From Rhynochetos jubatus (lineage: Eukaryota; Chordata; Aves; Eurypygiformes; Rhynochetidae): 64,000 nucleotides of DNA. This document shows positions 36,043-49,999 of this stretch, piece after piece. The stretch lies in NCBI GenBank assembly GCA_027574665.1, contig CM050654.1, positions 38,583,722 to 38,647,721 of the forward strand, given 5' to 3'. Both the position numbers and the translations under genes were made by a program. The notes below the pieces were generated by a model that was given only the letters and a program-made list of their open reading frames with translations, did not search any database and was not told the origin of the DNA. Numbering within the stretch: position 1 is the first letter of the stretch; each line of letters starts with the position of its first letter.

Positions 36043-36061
36043 TTTTTTTTTTTTTTTTTTT
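36043..36061 (+). repeat. Poly-T tract (19 T)
   Basis: Uninterrupted T19 in the intron; no adjoining retro-element recognised on either strand. Confidence 0.85.
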
Positions 36062-38754
36062 AATGATCTGGATTTGGAATCACACTTTTAATAATTATAT
36101 TCACAATCTAAAATTAAATAAACATTTTGTTTAGTGCTCACAGAATTTCCAACCAGTGCTCGAGAAAGGATGTCCAGCAATCTATCAGCCTGTAGAAAAT
36201 AATTATAGAAATATTTTGAAATGCATTGGTTATAGTTTTGTTTTGATTTATACAATGTAAATAATCAGTTTTGATTCTTCTGTTTCAAATGGCTGATTTG
36301 GAACTAAGGCTTTTGAATAAGAGTCCCTCAAATCAGGCTGTTACTCCTGGGAAAATATGCAGTGGTTTGTTACTGGCTTTTGAAAAACACACACCTTCTA
36401 AGAAAAAACAGGAAAATTCTGTCAGACAGAGTGATGGGAATTCCCAAGTTTGGAAATGCAAGTTCTGTTGGAAAACAATGGCAATGCGATTCAGCTAAGG
36501 CTGCAGTTGAAGTGAAAAGGAACATATTTTCACTATAGCATATATTTTTCTTTTTTTCATTGTCGTTCTGGAAACAAATATTCTACATGTTTAGTTAAAA
36601 AGTGCAAAGTAAGGAGTAAGAGAGAGTAATGTGTGTTGGAACATAACATAGACTTTACCCATGTAGAAAAGTGTGAAGAAATATGGTAAAATTGAATGTA
36701 AACAAAGAAATGGGGAAAATAAATGTGGGAGTGAAGAACTGTGTACAGGGAGTAGGAAGAATGTAATGCAACAGCAGAAGATCAAAGGAAGGGAAGCCAA
36801 TTTTTTCAAATATTCGGTAATAACTTAGATGTAGCAAGGTAAAGGATCTGAACAAAGGGTCAGAATACCACAAATGGGAAAGGAGAAAACATTATATATA
36901 GTGAGGAGTGTACAATTTATTTTTTTTTTTTAAAGGATCAATTATTATATCCATCTCCTGGTATTTCAGGACTCTCTTATAATTACTAACATTATTTTTG
37001 CTCCCTCTGCTGCACACACGTTCTGTCTCGCTCTCCCTTCCAGGCAACACTTCTCCACTTGCGCAGATTTGAGGGGGTAGGAGGATCTCAGGGGTTCTTT
37101 GCAAGATGCTTGTTTCCCACCACGGAGTGTGGCATTGCCAGGACTCTTCAGGGGACTCTCTGCCAACTATCCTTATAAGCTTGCAGAGGAGTGGGAGAAG
37201 ATTTGCATACTGCCCAAGCAAGGCCAGATTTGAACACTCCTCTCCGATGAATAGTGTATTACTGAGTAAATAATGACACCAAAATCATTGCAGCTTTTGT
37301 AGAGTAGGTGCTGTGCTATGTCAAGCTATTAGGGTCTGTCCCTTATTTCTTTCCTCCCCCCACCCTTTTTAAGATGCTCCTTTTTTTATTCAGAGATTGC
37401 TTTTCACCTGCATTTTTTCCCCCTGTAATTATACCTTTCTCTGCTCTTCTCTTTACCTTCTATTTTATATTTTTATTTTTTAATAACACATGTTAAGTCA
37501 TTTTTCTCCTATTCTCAATGTGATGACAGTATATCCTGATGGAAAGATAATAATGCCCAAGGAGGTTTTCTTTTATGAATCCTGCTGGTGTTACTTTCAC
37601 ATGCACAAATATATCATCTTGATTTCTAGCTCTGGGTCATTTCATTGCTCTTGTATGTCTTGCTACGAGATGTTTCCTGTAATTAAAAGATTAGGTTAAA
37701 TAGATTATTTGTGCTGCCCTGTCTACATAAATGTTCTGTTTTTCTGCCTCTAGATACTGGCTTTTGTGTTTTAAGGCAATGTTGTGGTACATGAAGTTGC
37801 ATCATGTCTCCTTTGTCTTTAAGCTGCTGACTTATTGGTAACGGGAGCAATCAAATGAGACATTTACTGCCATAGCTTCATAGGGTCAGTGAATTAACAG
37901 GTGCCAATAAGTTCTAAAGAAGTGTTTTAATCGTTTCTAAAGTATTTAATTAATGGACTTTTTTAGAGGAGTGGTGACTGAGCAGACATAAGGCTGATAA
38001 ATATTTCATGTTCGTATCTAGGGAACTTTTTCTCCCTTTCATGTAATTTGAGGTGTTTGCTAATGGAAAACGAAACCTCAAATGTTGTGTAGCATGCAAT
38101 CAATGATAAGCTGCTATTAGATTGTACAGGGTTTGGATAAGTATGAGGACTTTACTTATATGTGCTGATATTCTGAATTTATAGTCACTCTTGTTTAGAG
38201 AGCATTTTGGAGTTTCTCTGACACATCTAGATATCTGTGTTAGGGTCTACGTCCAGTAGCCTCTATGAATTCAATTACTCAAATATTAAGTGTGTGCATG
38301 GCTATTTTCTTGAGCTGTCACAGTTTCAGTAATTACCACTTGTTGGGTGGTAGTTACTAGTAAAAAGACTCCAGATACCAACACGCTTGGTGGTCTGTGT
38401 GATATTCACGACACTTCCTTTAAAACTTGATACGGGCAATGCCATAACTATACGGAAAACTATTTTTTTTAACCTTGATCCTTATCATAGCCTGGTTTTC
38501 TTCACATTAGAGGAACATTTCCCTTCCTGTTACTTTACAAATTCCCACTCTTTAGTCTTTATTAAAAAAAAACCTCGTGTCTGAGCTACATCTGATGTGT
38601 TCTTGCTCTTGAAATCTCTTTGTTCTATTTCCTTAAAAAAAACCAAAACATGAATTTTTTTTTCACTATATATCCCTACCTTAAGGAATGATGTTTGTGA
38701 TATAGACAGTGTGGCCCCATTGATTAAAGACTGTTTCCTTGCTTCTCCGTTGGC

Positions 38755-39495
38755 ACAACCGTTGCTTTTAATCAGTGCAGCTTTTGAAACGGCAGCACGG
38801 CAGAGTTAAGCAGGCAGGAGATGTAATCGGGGTTGAGGATGAGAGATCACTGAATTTGTACTGCTTAGTCAATCTGTATAGCCGACTGCACATTTCCCTC
38901 CATTCCTGCTGCTTTCTCCTAGCTGTGGCTAAGTGAACGATCTCCGTCCTCCCCGTCCCCCGATGCCAAAGTGTGAAGCTGTCTTCAGCCAGAAGCTGGG
39001 TTCCCCAGTTGGGAGAGCTCTCCGTTAGGTCTCATGACTGGAGCAGGGATGGCTGTCCCACGGCACCGCTTGTCTGAGCTTCTTTAAGTCACAATTTGTC
39101 ATGTGCCACTGCAAGCTTAGAAATGCAGGAACAGTTGGAAAAATTGATTCTATTTGTTGTTGCAGCTCAATAGACCTTTGAACTGCAATGCTCGAGTACT
39201 CCAGGCTGTTCCAGCAGAGCCACCCTTACCGGTGTTAGTATAGTAATAGCCTTGTTATCAGGTTGTAAGAATTAATTATGTCATATTAGGAGCGAGAGGT
39301 TGCAGTATCGCAGGACCAGGAAATACAGTATTGACCGACCATGGCTCTCACTGGCGACAGCTCGATTCTGTTGTTGTGAGGCGTCACTTCTAATTAAAAT
39401 GGCATGCTACTAACAAAAATGGGTTTATATAGTGTCCGGGCCTCTTGGCCACACGCAAAATGTAACCAAGAACATTGTGATTAAGGTGACAACGT
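38755..39495. other. CpG-enriched, GC-richer non-coding block
   Basis: About 25 CpGs over ~740 bp by eye, clearly above the surrounding intron, with a complex non-repetitive sequence and no long open frame on either strand. No repeat signature is recognised. Complex composition maintained within an AT-rich intron makes it a candidate conserved regulatory element, but nothing in the sequence proves this. Confidence 0.35.
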
Positions 39496-39696
39496 TATTT
39501 TATGAATCCCTGAGCTAACAATGGCAAAAGATAGAAGGAATAGATAGCAGAGTGTTGCTCCTCAGCTGAGGAGGGATTTGAAACACCAACTTCTGGACTT
39601 ATCTCTTATGTTAGAGATTTGAACACGTGCAGGTCTATGGAAATGATGTGATACTGGGGGCAAATTTTTTATCACCAAAAGGACTACAGTATATAG

Positions 39697-39712
39697 TATG
39701 GTATATACCATA
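39697..39712. repeat. Perfect 16-bp palindrome
   Basis: TATGGTATATACCATA equals its own reverse complement. Embedded in a locally TA-rich stretch; no known element. Confidence 0.8.
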
Positions 39713-42700
39713 GTGCACCTTTCTCCTTCCCTCACTTTAACCCTGTCTTCCCTCTCTGTATCTTTATCAAATCCCTTACTATTTGTAAACATTTTATGGG
39801 GAGCGTGTGCTGTGTCCATTTATTATCTCTGAAGATGGTTAGTGCTGGGTTTGAAGTCATCCACATTTTCTTTTGAGCTCTGTAGCTAGTAAAGAATGTG
39901 CTTATAATCAGTCAAGGTAAAATAATTGGAAAGAGGGATAATAATATAGCAACAGGCAATGTATTTGTCAACTCGGCTGCAATGGTTTTGGTTTTCCACT
40001 TAACTCAGTGAATGTGTCCATGGCAAGTGGAGGAAAGAAGTCGTTTTTGTGAATTTGATGTATGCAAAAGTGATAATGCAGTTACTGCAAATGTAGATTA
40101 TATCTGCCGATGTAATTAAAAGTACACATCTGCCTCTTTGAAAATGCAGTTCAGTTGTTGGATTTTTGTTTTTAGTCTTTTAGAGACAACTGTGCCAATC
40201 TGAGAAGTCATACAGTAACTTTGTTTGGACAAACCCTCACTTTGTTACTTTATGTTCATAAATGCAGTTAACAAGTTCTTTTGTACTTCTTTGAGTGTTA
40301 ATTGATGTAAACAAAGTCTGCATTTTATCTAATCCCTCTGAAGCTTGTTAAAATTAGAGATGTGCCAAATTATTCCAAAGCAGGTTGTAAAGTAAGTGAA
40401 CCATTAGATCCACTGGCTCACAAATGGCATAGACAATGTGTGCTCTGTTTGCTTCTTTTTCAGGGACTGTTTATGTCAGAACTTTCAAATCACAGGTTTT
40501 TTGCATCTTTAATATTGTGTTTTGTTAATCTGTATGGCAGAAGTATAGTACAAGCAGCAGGGCTGAGCATGAGCGTCTGAAAAGTGCACATATTCACTCC
40601 TAATTGATCATACCTAGCAGTCAGCTCTGTTGATTCCTATATCCAGCATTTTCTTTTCCCAGAGATGTCCATTTGTTAGCATTTTCTCTTTGCGGGAATT
40701 GTGATTTACAAAGGGGTTTTTTATTACCCAGATTCTAATGTGGTATTTTAGTGACGGTCATCTAATGTACATGGCACCATGCTAGCCTCAGCTCAATGTC
40801 GAGGGCATAGAGTGAGCCCTAAGGCATCATTCCTATGACAAAGTTAATGGGATTTATACAACTGCATGGAACTTATGGCCCTCAACTTATGTTCTCAAAA
40901 TCTTGTTCCTGGGAGCTTCTCTGATTCTGCTGCATGTCTACATCTTTACCTACTCCTTTGGCTTGCCTTTTGGAAAATTATTCTTTTCCATCTCCTGCCT
41001 CTGTCCGGACTCTAAGACCTTTGTTCCTGTGCTGTCACCCAACAGTCCCATTTACCAGCGCAGCTGAGCTACTGTGCCTGCACTACAAACACAAAAGTCT
41101 ACGCTCCTGCTCCAGTCCCCATCCCCTTCCTGAACTGAACACCAAATGGGTTCTCTGAAGTCTTCTCATACTTAACCTTGAGGATGAGCTCAACATGCCA
41201 AAGGTAGAGTCTGGAGAAGAGCTCTGTGCTCAGATTTGGACCTCTGCTGATGGTCTTGTAGTAAAGCTCACTTGATTTTGATTTGAGCAATGCTGTAGCC
41301 AGGGTCAGTGTGGATCTCAAAATCAAGTATGATCAAGTATTAGTCAACCAGGTATTCATCAAATGCTATCCTGAGTTAGTACTTTAGTGGCTGCTCTGTG
41401 CTGTGTCCTGTACTGCCAGCACTACTCTTAAGTCCTTTAAAGCTGGGTGTGTTGTCTCTCCCCTTACACTTTCATTGTAGGCTCCCAGGGATAGAGGTGA
41501 TGGATTTGTTCCGTGTGTTACATAGTGCTTGATGCTATAAGGTACACGACTGGGGGTTCACGTTAATACAAGTTATAAAAACTTATGAAAATAAGAGGAA
41601 GCACCTCTCTTCCCTGTTTTCAAGTTTTGTTTAAAGTTGTAAAAGGTGACCAGGGATGAATATCCTAAAATTTCATGTTTTACAGCATCTCAGAATGCTA
41701 ACCAGAAGTTTGATTCTTGAGTGCTAAATGTTATCTCAGGAAAAGATATTGTATCTGTTCAGCAGGAAGTTATGCTGCTGTCCTCAAGGTGAAGGAAAGC
41801 AAATCTAGAGAGAAGATGGCTAGTGCTGAGGATTTCCCTGGAACCTTGGGAACTGTCTAGCTAGGTCTGCAGAGTTGCTGACATACCTAATTGGGAATCA
41901 GACTCATAAATACCCTTATGGACCTAGCCAGCAGTGACTTTGTTTTAGCTTAATCTGTAGGGCTTTTATCCCAAGCAAAAATGTCTCATGGACAATTCTT
42001 TTATCAGGTAAAGCTGAGATAATCTGCTGATGCATGTTAGACAAGACAGAACTCAGATCAGTATATGTGGATGTATCTCCATCTTATCTTTCATAATTCT
42101 GTTATTTTCTAGCTGCCAGCACCATAGTATCTAATCTTTCTAGCAAACAGGTGGCTCTTGCAGCATGCTTTACAATCAGTCAGACTTTGGCTCAATCTAA
42201 TTTGCTTAATCATATTAATTAATTACTTTTGTAAATGTCAGAAAAGTTCAGCACACATTTTACTTTTTAAGAAGATTTTTGAAGATCTTTCTAGTAAATA
42301 TGTAACTTTGAAATATCTGCAGTATTTTTACTGAAATTGCAGAGCATACTTGCTCAGATTATTCATTACAAGCAAAATATTCAACTTCCCCAGATTTTTC
42401 ACTTAGCAAATTGACTTAGATTTCTGTGAATTTACTCCTTATTTTATAGCAATTTAATCAGGTGATGACAACCTGTTTCAGCCTATGACCTGTTCTGCTA
42501 GTCGCCTAATTTATTTGGTAGTCGCTGTGTGGCATTGCTGCATTCAGCATTCCCTCTGATTGGAGACCAAAGTATTTTTAATAATAGGTAAATATTACAG
42601 ATTAACAGTTATTGGATTTTGCACACAAAACCCTTGTATTTCTGTATACTGAGACCTGTTTGCTGAAGAGTTTTTTCAAGTATTGGAAACCCCAAAAGTC

Positions 42701-43800
42701 AATTTTAGAGTCTGAAATGAAAAAGGTCACATACCTCCTAAACTTGCGTAGGTGTCATGAGCAATCTGCCTTGGCCAACGCTATTTTTTAACCAAAATAG
42801 TGACACTATATTCTTGATTTATTTCATTATTTTAGTGAGAGGTATAGAACAGTCACAGTACAAAGGTTGACAGTTTTTGTGCAGTATTATTTTCCTGCTT
42901 TTTTGTTGTATCTGTGTTTGGATGGTATGTGGTTGTTTAGTATGGATCAGGAGAGAGGTCGAAGGAAAGGTGATGCTTTGAGTGACAGTTCTGAAAATAA
43001 AAATACTGAGACTATATAGAAGTCTACAGTCACTGAATTGTAGCAAGCCTAGGTGAAATGAAGGAAAACAAATGTTCCTACCTCAATAACCCTTGGGGGA
43101 ATCACTTGAAATAAAGCCTAATTGACTAACAAATCTACAAATGGTGCCTTTCCTTACATCTGACCATGTTGTACACTTATCATAATTTCTTTCTGCTAAC
43201 ACATTTTCTGACTAATGGCATCTGATGAATTCAGTCTTCACTGCCAGTCTGGGTGTAGACGATGTGCTCCAGATGTGCGCTGTAAGATCACTGTCCTGCA
43301 GCAATAAGTCCTTCTGTTCCCATCTGTAACAGTATTTAACTTTGAACAGGACAGTGAGTGTTACTAAGAATTCCTCTGTTCTCCAGTCTGTATGAGGGGC
43401 TGAGACTTTTCGACTAACAGAAAGTGAACGAGAAGCTTAAAAAGCTATGTTCTGTCATGTGGTATGTTCAGGTTAGTCACCAGCTCTCCTCCTAGCTCAA
43501 GATCAAGCCAACAATAAGAAGCAAATGTATCTGTCTGTATATGGCTGTACACTTGTATCCATGAAAGTAAACTCCTCTTTCTGACTAATGACATCTCCAG
43601 GCTGGAGGTGCTGATGCCAGGAGAGAAGTGACCAGGCAGAGGTGACTTGTTAATGGTGTCCTGGTGGTTTTCTCACTGTAGTAGTTAGCTCAGGTGGCAG
43701 AGGCAGTATCTATATACATATATAGAGAGAACTTCCTAGATGGAAGTCCCGTTGCCTAAACCTGGTAATTCGTTGATTTATTATGTTTTAAGGGTATATA

Positions 43801-43829
43801 ATTTCTCTACAACACTTCTGTAGAGAAAT
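43801..43829. repeat. Perfect 11-bp inverted repeat (hairpin)
   Basis: ATTTCTCTACA at 43801-43811 pairs exactly with 43819-43829 across a 7-nt loop. Preceded by GGTATATA. Too short a stem for a canonical microRNA precursor. Confidence 0.85.
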
Positions 43830-45660
43830 GCTGTTCTGATTCAGAGTGGAGTATGTGCTCAACACCAAGGATGCACACCATAGTAGCAAGTTGCAGCTAG
43901 CATACAACCTATACATTTTTATCATCATCAGATTTACTCCTGCACCATAGATGCTGTCAGCTTAGAAGCAGTCTTAAAACGTAATCCTTGGAGGATTTCA
44001 TTCTTACATGTGTGCTTGTGCTACTGTGCTATTAATGCTGTTCAAGCTACTAGTTTGGATACTATCTTCTAATTTCCCAACTATGCATGGAAGTAGCAGG
44101 CATTATATACAGAAAAAGTAAGCTGAACATGAGCATAAGGGTTTGTTTTAATTGTCTAGGAATTTGTCTCTTTAATTCTGAGAAATGGCTGTGTGTGACA
44201 TTTTTACAATGAAACAAAATGAAGGTTATACCAGAACTTGGCCTTGTTTACTTTAAAGTTCATTAAGTCTCGCCAGTCCTTCAGTGAGTGTGGGGTAAAT
44301 TTAGGCAGAAGAAGGCAGATTTTGTGTGGATCTGGACCAATTGATGTTTTTTGGCAGAAACAATAGAAAACATATTACACTGTGTTTTTATGTTTGTTTC
44401 CTCACACTGTGTGGTTTTGTCTGGTTTCTCTGCAAGCAAGGTTCAAGCTGGCGAGCCACGCAGTTTCCTTTTGATTTCTTTGTTGTTCATTTATTGGAAT
44501 TTGAGATTGGAAGCAGATACAGTGGAGGCAAACCCAAGCGAGCCAAAATGTTTTCAGTCTGCCTGTGCAGCCCTGCCTGAAAGCTCAAGTCAATGAATTT
44601 TATACAACAGTGATATTAAGATAATTCTTCCAACCATTCTGGAATGCGTATTTCCATTAGGATGGATGTATTCACATAAACTAGTTATTTTAATATTCTT
44701 CTGAACTGGAATGCAATTATTCACTCAAATTAGCCTTTCAAAATATTGACTAAAGTGGTTCTGACATTCTGATCCTTCACAAGGGTATGGTCAAAAATTT
44801 GAAGTTCGTCCAGATTCAAGACGTAAGCACATGAAATGGAGTATAAACACAGGTTATGTATAGTCCATCTGCATCAATAATATTTTAAAAACTTAATCAG
44901 TATAATATTTCTTGACAGAATAACACAAGATAAACTAATATTTTCAGTTCAATTGCATAAAGGCAGTTTAAAAATAGGACTTACCATTTGATCGTGCATT
45001 ATTTTCCTGATGAAAGAACATGTGGAAACTGTAAGAAATGATAATCCAACATTAAATATACAAATGTAAAAATTTTATCCAAACTCTCTAGACAAGACAA
45101 TATGGCAACCAGTATAACATACCCTGCTGCTTACTAGCACACTTTCAGGATCAGACCTTGATTTTTTTTAAAATGTTTAAATATTGTTGATGTTTACAGA
45201 TGGGTCTAGGCAAAGCACTGGGGCACCAGTACCTTCACATCTGAAGCTGTTGTTTAGCATCTGGCTCCCACCTGCCCACTTAGCATAATTACTAAGCATC
45301 AAATGCTGTTTTTCTCATCTCCAGATTTCAAATCCTCAAAGGGTAGTCCTTGTGCACCTCTGAGAGGCTGCCATGTTCATCAGTGGTGCTGTATAACTTG
45401 GAGGTTTCTTGCAAACCTTGTCCTGTAACCCCATGTGTCTGGCCCACTTCCCACACAGTGCAGGAGGGTGAGAGGGAGCTCCAAGACCAAACAGCTGTCC
45501 CCCATGTGCACAAAGCCCAGTATGAAGCTCAGGGGAATCTTTTCTTCTTATATTTTCATTAAGGGGAATAAAAGGCCCTCTTCATAGTTGTCTGTCCCAC
45601 TTTATGTAGTTAGAACTCTTCTCTCTCTTATCAGAGTGACTTTACCCTGTTCTTCCCAGA

Positions 45661-45853
45661 GAGGAGGGGGGAGGCACAGGCACAGGTTGCCCAGAGAAGC
45701 TGTGGATGCCCCATCCCTGGCAGTGTCCAAGGCCAGGCTGGATGAGGCTCTGAGCAACCTGGTCTAGAGGAAAGTGTCCCTGCTCATGGCAGGGGCGTGG
45801 GACTGGATGGTCTTTAAGGTCCCTTCCAACCCAAACCATTCCATGATTCCATG
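45661..45853 (+). mobile_element. CR1 LINE, short 3' end
   Basis: About 190 bp in + orientation: CACAGGTTGCCCAGAGAAGC, CCAAGGCCAGGCTGGATGA, GAGCAACCTGGTCTAGAGGA, GGTCCCTTCCAACCCAAACC and the 3' tail ATTCCATGATTCCATG. It is truncated at nearly the same 5' point as the copy at 30971. The antisense frames (45642-46046) run through it and are rejected. Confidence 0.95.
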
Positions 45854-48800
45854 TCTTGCTGTGAATGAAGATTCTGAGCCTTTCCTTCTTTTGGAATAAC
45901 ATACCAAACTCTCCATCCTTTGAGCCTTGGAATGGGCTTTTGTAGTCTTCAGCCCTGAGCTTTTGAGATTTCTTAGGGAACTGCTTGGGACAGTCGAGCC
46001 GATCCATCTCCATCCCCAGTTTGTCATGTGGTGGAGCTGCTCTCACTTGGTGTTTCCACTATTTTCAACTAGTGCAATGGCATTGCCCTTCATCAGCCTC
46101 CCAGGAATTGGGGAACACTCCTAGATATATACAGATGGTCAGAGGAAGCAGAACAGTTACACACCTATGACCATTTCTCTTAGAAGTGTGCTTACGCACA
46201 TCGCAGCCCTCCTCAGTATGGTATTTTTGAGCTTGAGTTAGCAATTCTCTCCTGAGTGGAATGAAGCCGTGCAGCAGTGGGCATGCTTGGGCACACTGCT
46301 GGCTGCTTGAAAATTAAAAAAACCAATCTGACTTTCAGAAATAAGACCCAGACTGTGAATATATGCAAGGTAAACATGTCTCAGAAAACAAAAGCTGCAG
46401 GTAAATAATCTCTTTTTGTGTTCGGTGTGTATCAACTTCAGATACATATAACCTTTGTTGTGAAGGCGTTGCTCTCTTATTTTGGTTGCTTTCCTCTAAC
46501 TCATGTCGATTTAGAGATGTTATATAGATGTTGGGTTTGCAATGAAAAATGTGGAATTCTCAAAAAATTTAAAAGCAAACTTTCCTAAATGTTTTATTTA
46601 ATTTTCCTGTATAGTTTGATGTCTCAGGCAAATGGTAAATATCAACAGTATTTTCAGAGCAAAAATACTTTAGATAAAGTGCAGAAACAAAGAAAATACA
46701 TGTCAGGTACATTAGGATATGAGTGAGTTAAGAGTCTTTGATAGCGGTTACTCTGCTAGTCCAAATAATGACTAATTACCATGGCAATCCTTATGTTCTG
46801 TGCCATACGGACCCCACCATTCCTACTTAAAAACACTAATGGCAAATATACATTGCAAACAGATGCCATGTGCACATATCATTTGAAAAGGCTTTCAGGA
46901 AAACAAGATTGCTGGTCTTTGGATAGAAGCAGAGCAGTTGCACTGCAGGATGGCAGAGCACCAGTTATTCCCATCCCACAAGAGAGTCCCCATCTGTGCG
47001 ACCACTGCAAGAGGATTGGGGATGGAGTGAGAGAGAAAAGCCTGGCTCAGGTTTGAACACAAATCACCCCCTCCAGGAACACCTTTTCTGTGACTCTAGC
47101 ATGCCTTGCTCTTAATATTTTAAGTTTGTACAGGCTGAGCTGCTCCTAACAGTGGTGATCTTCAGCTGCTGGGGAACAGCTGTAAAACCCTGGATACTAG
47201 GTAGTTTGGGCGTCTCTATCTGGGAGACTGTCTGGAGGAATGATGTTTTAGGTCTTTCTGCCCCCAGAAATGAATTTTCCTCTGACTTTTTTGAGTTAGC
47301 TTCTGCTCCCCACAGCCCTGCTTGTCAGTGGCTAGATCACGGGAATCTCTGCCAGCTCCGGTCACATTATGGTAGCTCTAAAGTAAAGAATGAAGAATCA
47401 CAGATTTGTAATCCAGGTGCTGATGCAGCTGACTGGGGAGAAAGGAGGAGAGGACTGTGCATCAACCCCGGGACAGCCCTGGGAGGGGGTGGGTGCTCCG
47501 TGGGGCAGGGCTCCCGGCCAGGCTGCAGCCACCCCAGTAATCCTGCACCTGTGCAATCTCAGTGGGGGCTCAGTGTAAAACTTTGACTTCAACAATGAGT
47601 CAATTTAGGAGGGAAAATAGGCCTGCAGAAAACAGATATCTTTTGAACTACAAAAGGCCAATAATTTGAAAATGTGTAGTTAAATTCTGGCAAACACAAG
47701 GCACCCATACTTGCCAGAACCCCTTACTGTAATAGAATGAAAGAAAAATAATAAAAAAAGATAAGAGTTTGGCCTGGAAATGATGGATTCCTATCTTATC
47801 GCTGTATTTGGGGTTATTCATCACCAAACCTCACATAAAATGAAAACAGAGGTCTTTTTAGAGATGTAGGTTCCTAGAGATCAGGGGTTTTGGTGCACAG
47901 AGTCTGCATAAATATTCAGCCTACTGAGATACTGCCAGCATGTGCATCCTCTCCCACCACAGAGCTTAGTCCTGCTTCTGGCAGGACCGGTTGGTACTGG
48001 GAACCGGAGAGGCTGTGGGCACAGCTGCTGCCAGGCGAAGTCCAGGGACATATTAACATTAGCTTGGGAGCAGTGGCCAGTGGCACAGCTCTGCCACTTG
48101 ACACAGCATAAGACAAATATGTCGGAAGAGAATTGATATGTTTGAAAATTGATCTGCAAGCAGCTTTCCGCATTAAGAAAGTTTCTCTCTGATACTGCTG
48201 CCATTTTCCTGTTTGCTGATTTTAAAGGAATTAAGATATTCTCTTTTATAGCCATCCAGTCTATGAAAAAATCCTTAATATTATGAACAGTTGCATCTCA
48301 CAAATACTGGTGAAAATTATTTCTAACGTGAGCTGCCTACTAATAGGTTGATACAACCACTGTAGTCTCCAGACATATATAACCAGTGATGCCATGGCAA
48401 TTCCTGAAGCATCATGAGATCTTAATTAATGAAGCACGGCCAAGAACTCACCAACTTTCATGGAGTAAACATGTCAAGCAAAATGCATTTTTGTTTTCCT
48501 CCTAAAATAAGTTTTCAAGGCATTGAATAAGAAAGGCCTATAATTGTTCAAAGTGTTATCTATAGGGCACCCAAATATTTTAAAATCCATTCTTAGATTT
48601 CCTCCAGCTACCTGTCCCTCCTGTCCTGCATGTTAGTCCTATATTTTTATTGCTTTCTAGCGCTGTACTACCAGGCCCTTCAGAATCATGCTTACGCTAC
48701 ACATTCCTCCAGACAGCCTTTCACACTTCATAAGGCTCTGAACTATCATTAATTAGGAGGCATTTCCTTCTGAAAATCCTCTATATCTCTCTGATGGTGC

Positions 48801-49944
48801 ATGAAGAGGTACATATATCCTCACCAAATGAGTAGTTTCTCCCTGTTGGTCATTATCATTCTGGGACAGTGAAATCTGTCCTGGTGTCACCGAACATGGG
48901 CACATAAAGTAATCTTACAGAAAACAGTTGTGTACCCAAAGGTAAAGAAGTGCTTTGTTTCTGTGTGAGTTTATCTGTATGTAATATCTGTGCTCAGACA
49001 AACCCTACCCATACCACTGTTAGCTGAAATAATATTTCCAATTTTTTTTTTTCAGAAAATCCTATTATTCATGTTTTAAGTCACATCTTTTTGAAGAGAC
49101 TCAACAGTAAATAAGATGTTATTACTTTCAATACATTCAATGTCTAATCAGCATTTCTATTTTTTTCTGGTTTAATTCCTATGTGAAAATGCTGCTGGAT
49201 AATTTCCACTATTAATGCTTTTTTTTAAAAAAATTTTCTTCTGTATGGGAGAAAAACACCTGGCCTCACCACTTTATGCATAGGCTAAAGCCCAGTGTAA
49301 AATCCTCAGCCTTCTTTTCATAAACCTCGAAGACATTTATCTGTGTTATGTGTATTCAGACCCTTAGGAATCTTTTCTATCTGTCCCCCAGGACATTACG
49401 GGACATTTTCCATGTATATCTTAGTGGGATTGTTCAGCACCGTATCCATTCCATCTACCTCCAACTTCACCTGAAGGGCAAAATCCTTAAGATCTTGACA
49501 CAATACTGATAAATACATGGAATTATTAAAGTTGCCATCTCAGCAGAATAGGATTGCTACCGCCTTTGTTCTCAGGGGAATACATATTTCACCCAGTAGC
49601 AAGACACCCAACTGCTGCTACAATCAAAACTCTCTGAAATGCCTTTAAGCTAATCATCTTTGAACATAAGCCTTTGTTGTTAAATCAGGGACCTTCTAGA
49701 TGCAAGGCACAGAAACCTTTTTTTGTTTTTTCTCCACCTTGCACAAAACAGCTTTAAGCCTGTCACCGCTGACAGTAAGGTTCAGTGATCTGTCAACATT
49801 CACCCCTGATAAAGACAGTGAGAGAAATCCGTGGCTCTGGAGAGTTCGGTAGAGACCAAACAGTATGTTTGCAAAAGAGCATTTTTATATGTTTTCTTGT
49901 GACAGCACTAGTTTAACAGAAAATAGTTGGAGTGTGCCAAAAAA

Positions 49945-49999
49945 GGGTAAAAAAGAAAGAAAAGGAAGAAAAAAAAAAAAAGAAGAGAAAAGACAGAAG
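49945..49999 (+). repeat. Polypurine tract
   Basis: Almost pure A/G stretch of about 55 nt including a 14-nt A run, with GAAA, GGAA and GAGAAAAG units. One T interrupts near the start. Low-complexity sequence with possible triplex-forming potential. Confidence 0.75.

Larger units (their letters stand above)
31169..45660 (+). other. ARHGAP15: Long ARHGAP15 intron, middle part
   Basis: No recognisable coding sequence. Contents are a C17 run followed by an A run (31450), a CpG-island-like block (32339-32647), an A/C-rich tract (33376), a possible MITE relic (35297), a T19 run (36043), a CpG-enriched block (38755-39495), a 16-bp palindrome (39697) and a hairpin (43801). The remaining DNA is AT-rich and featureless to me. 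Confidence 0.7.

Noticed and set aside
43801-43829. Hairpin considered as a microRNA precursor
   Set aside because: The 11-bp stem is too short for a canonical pre-miRNA, and extension beyond it does not pair.
45642-46046. 134-codon minus-strand open frame
   Set aside because: Its C-terminal part is the reverse translation of a CR1 3' end; the rest has no recognised similarity.
47152-47586. Longest open frame outside the exons (144 codons, + strand)
   Set aside because: No recognisable domain, overlapping frames on both strands of similar length in a GC-richer patch, and no splice or promoter context; best explained as a chance frame.
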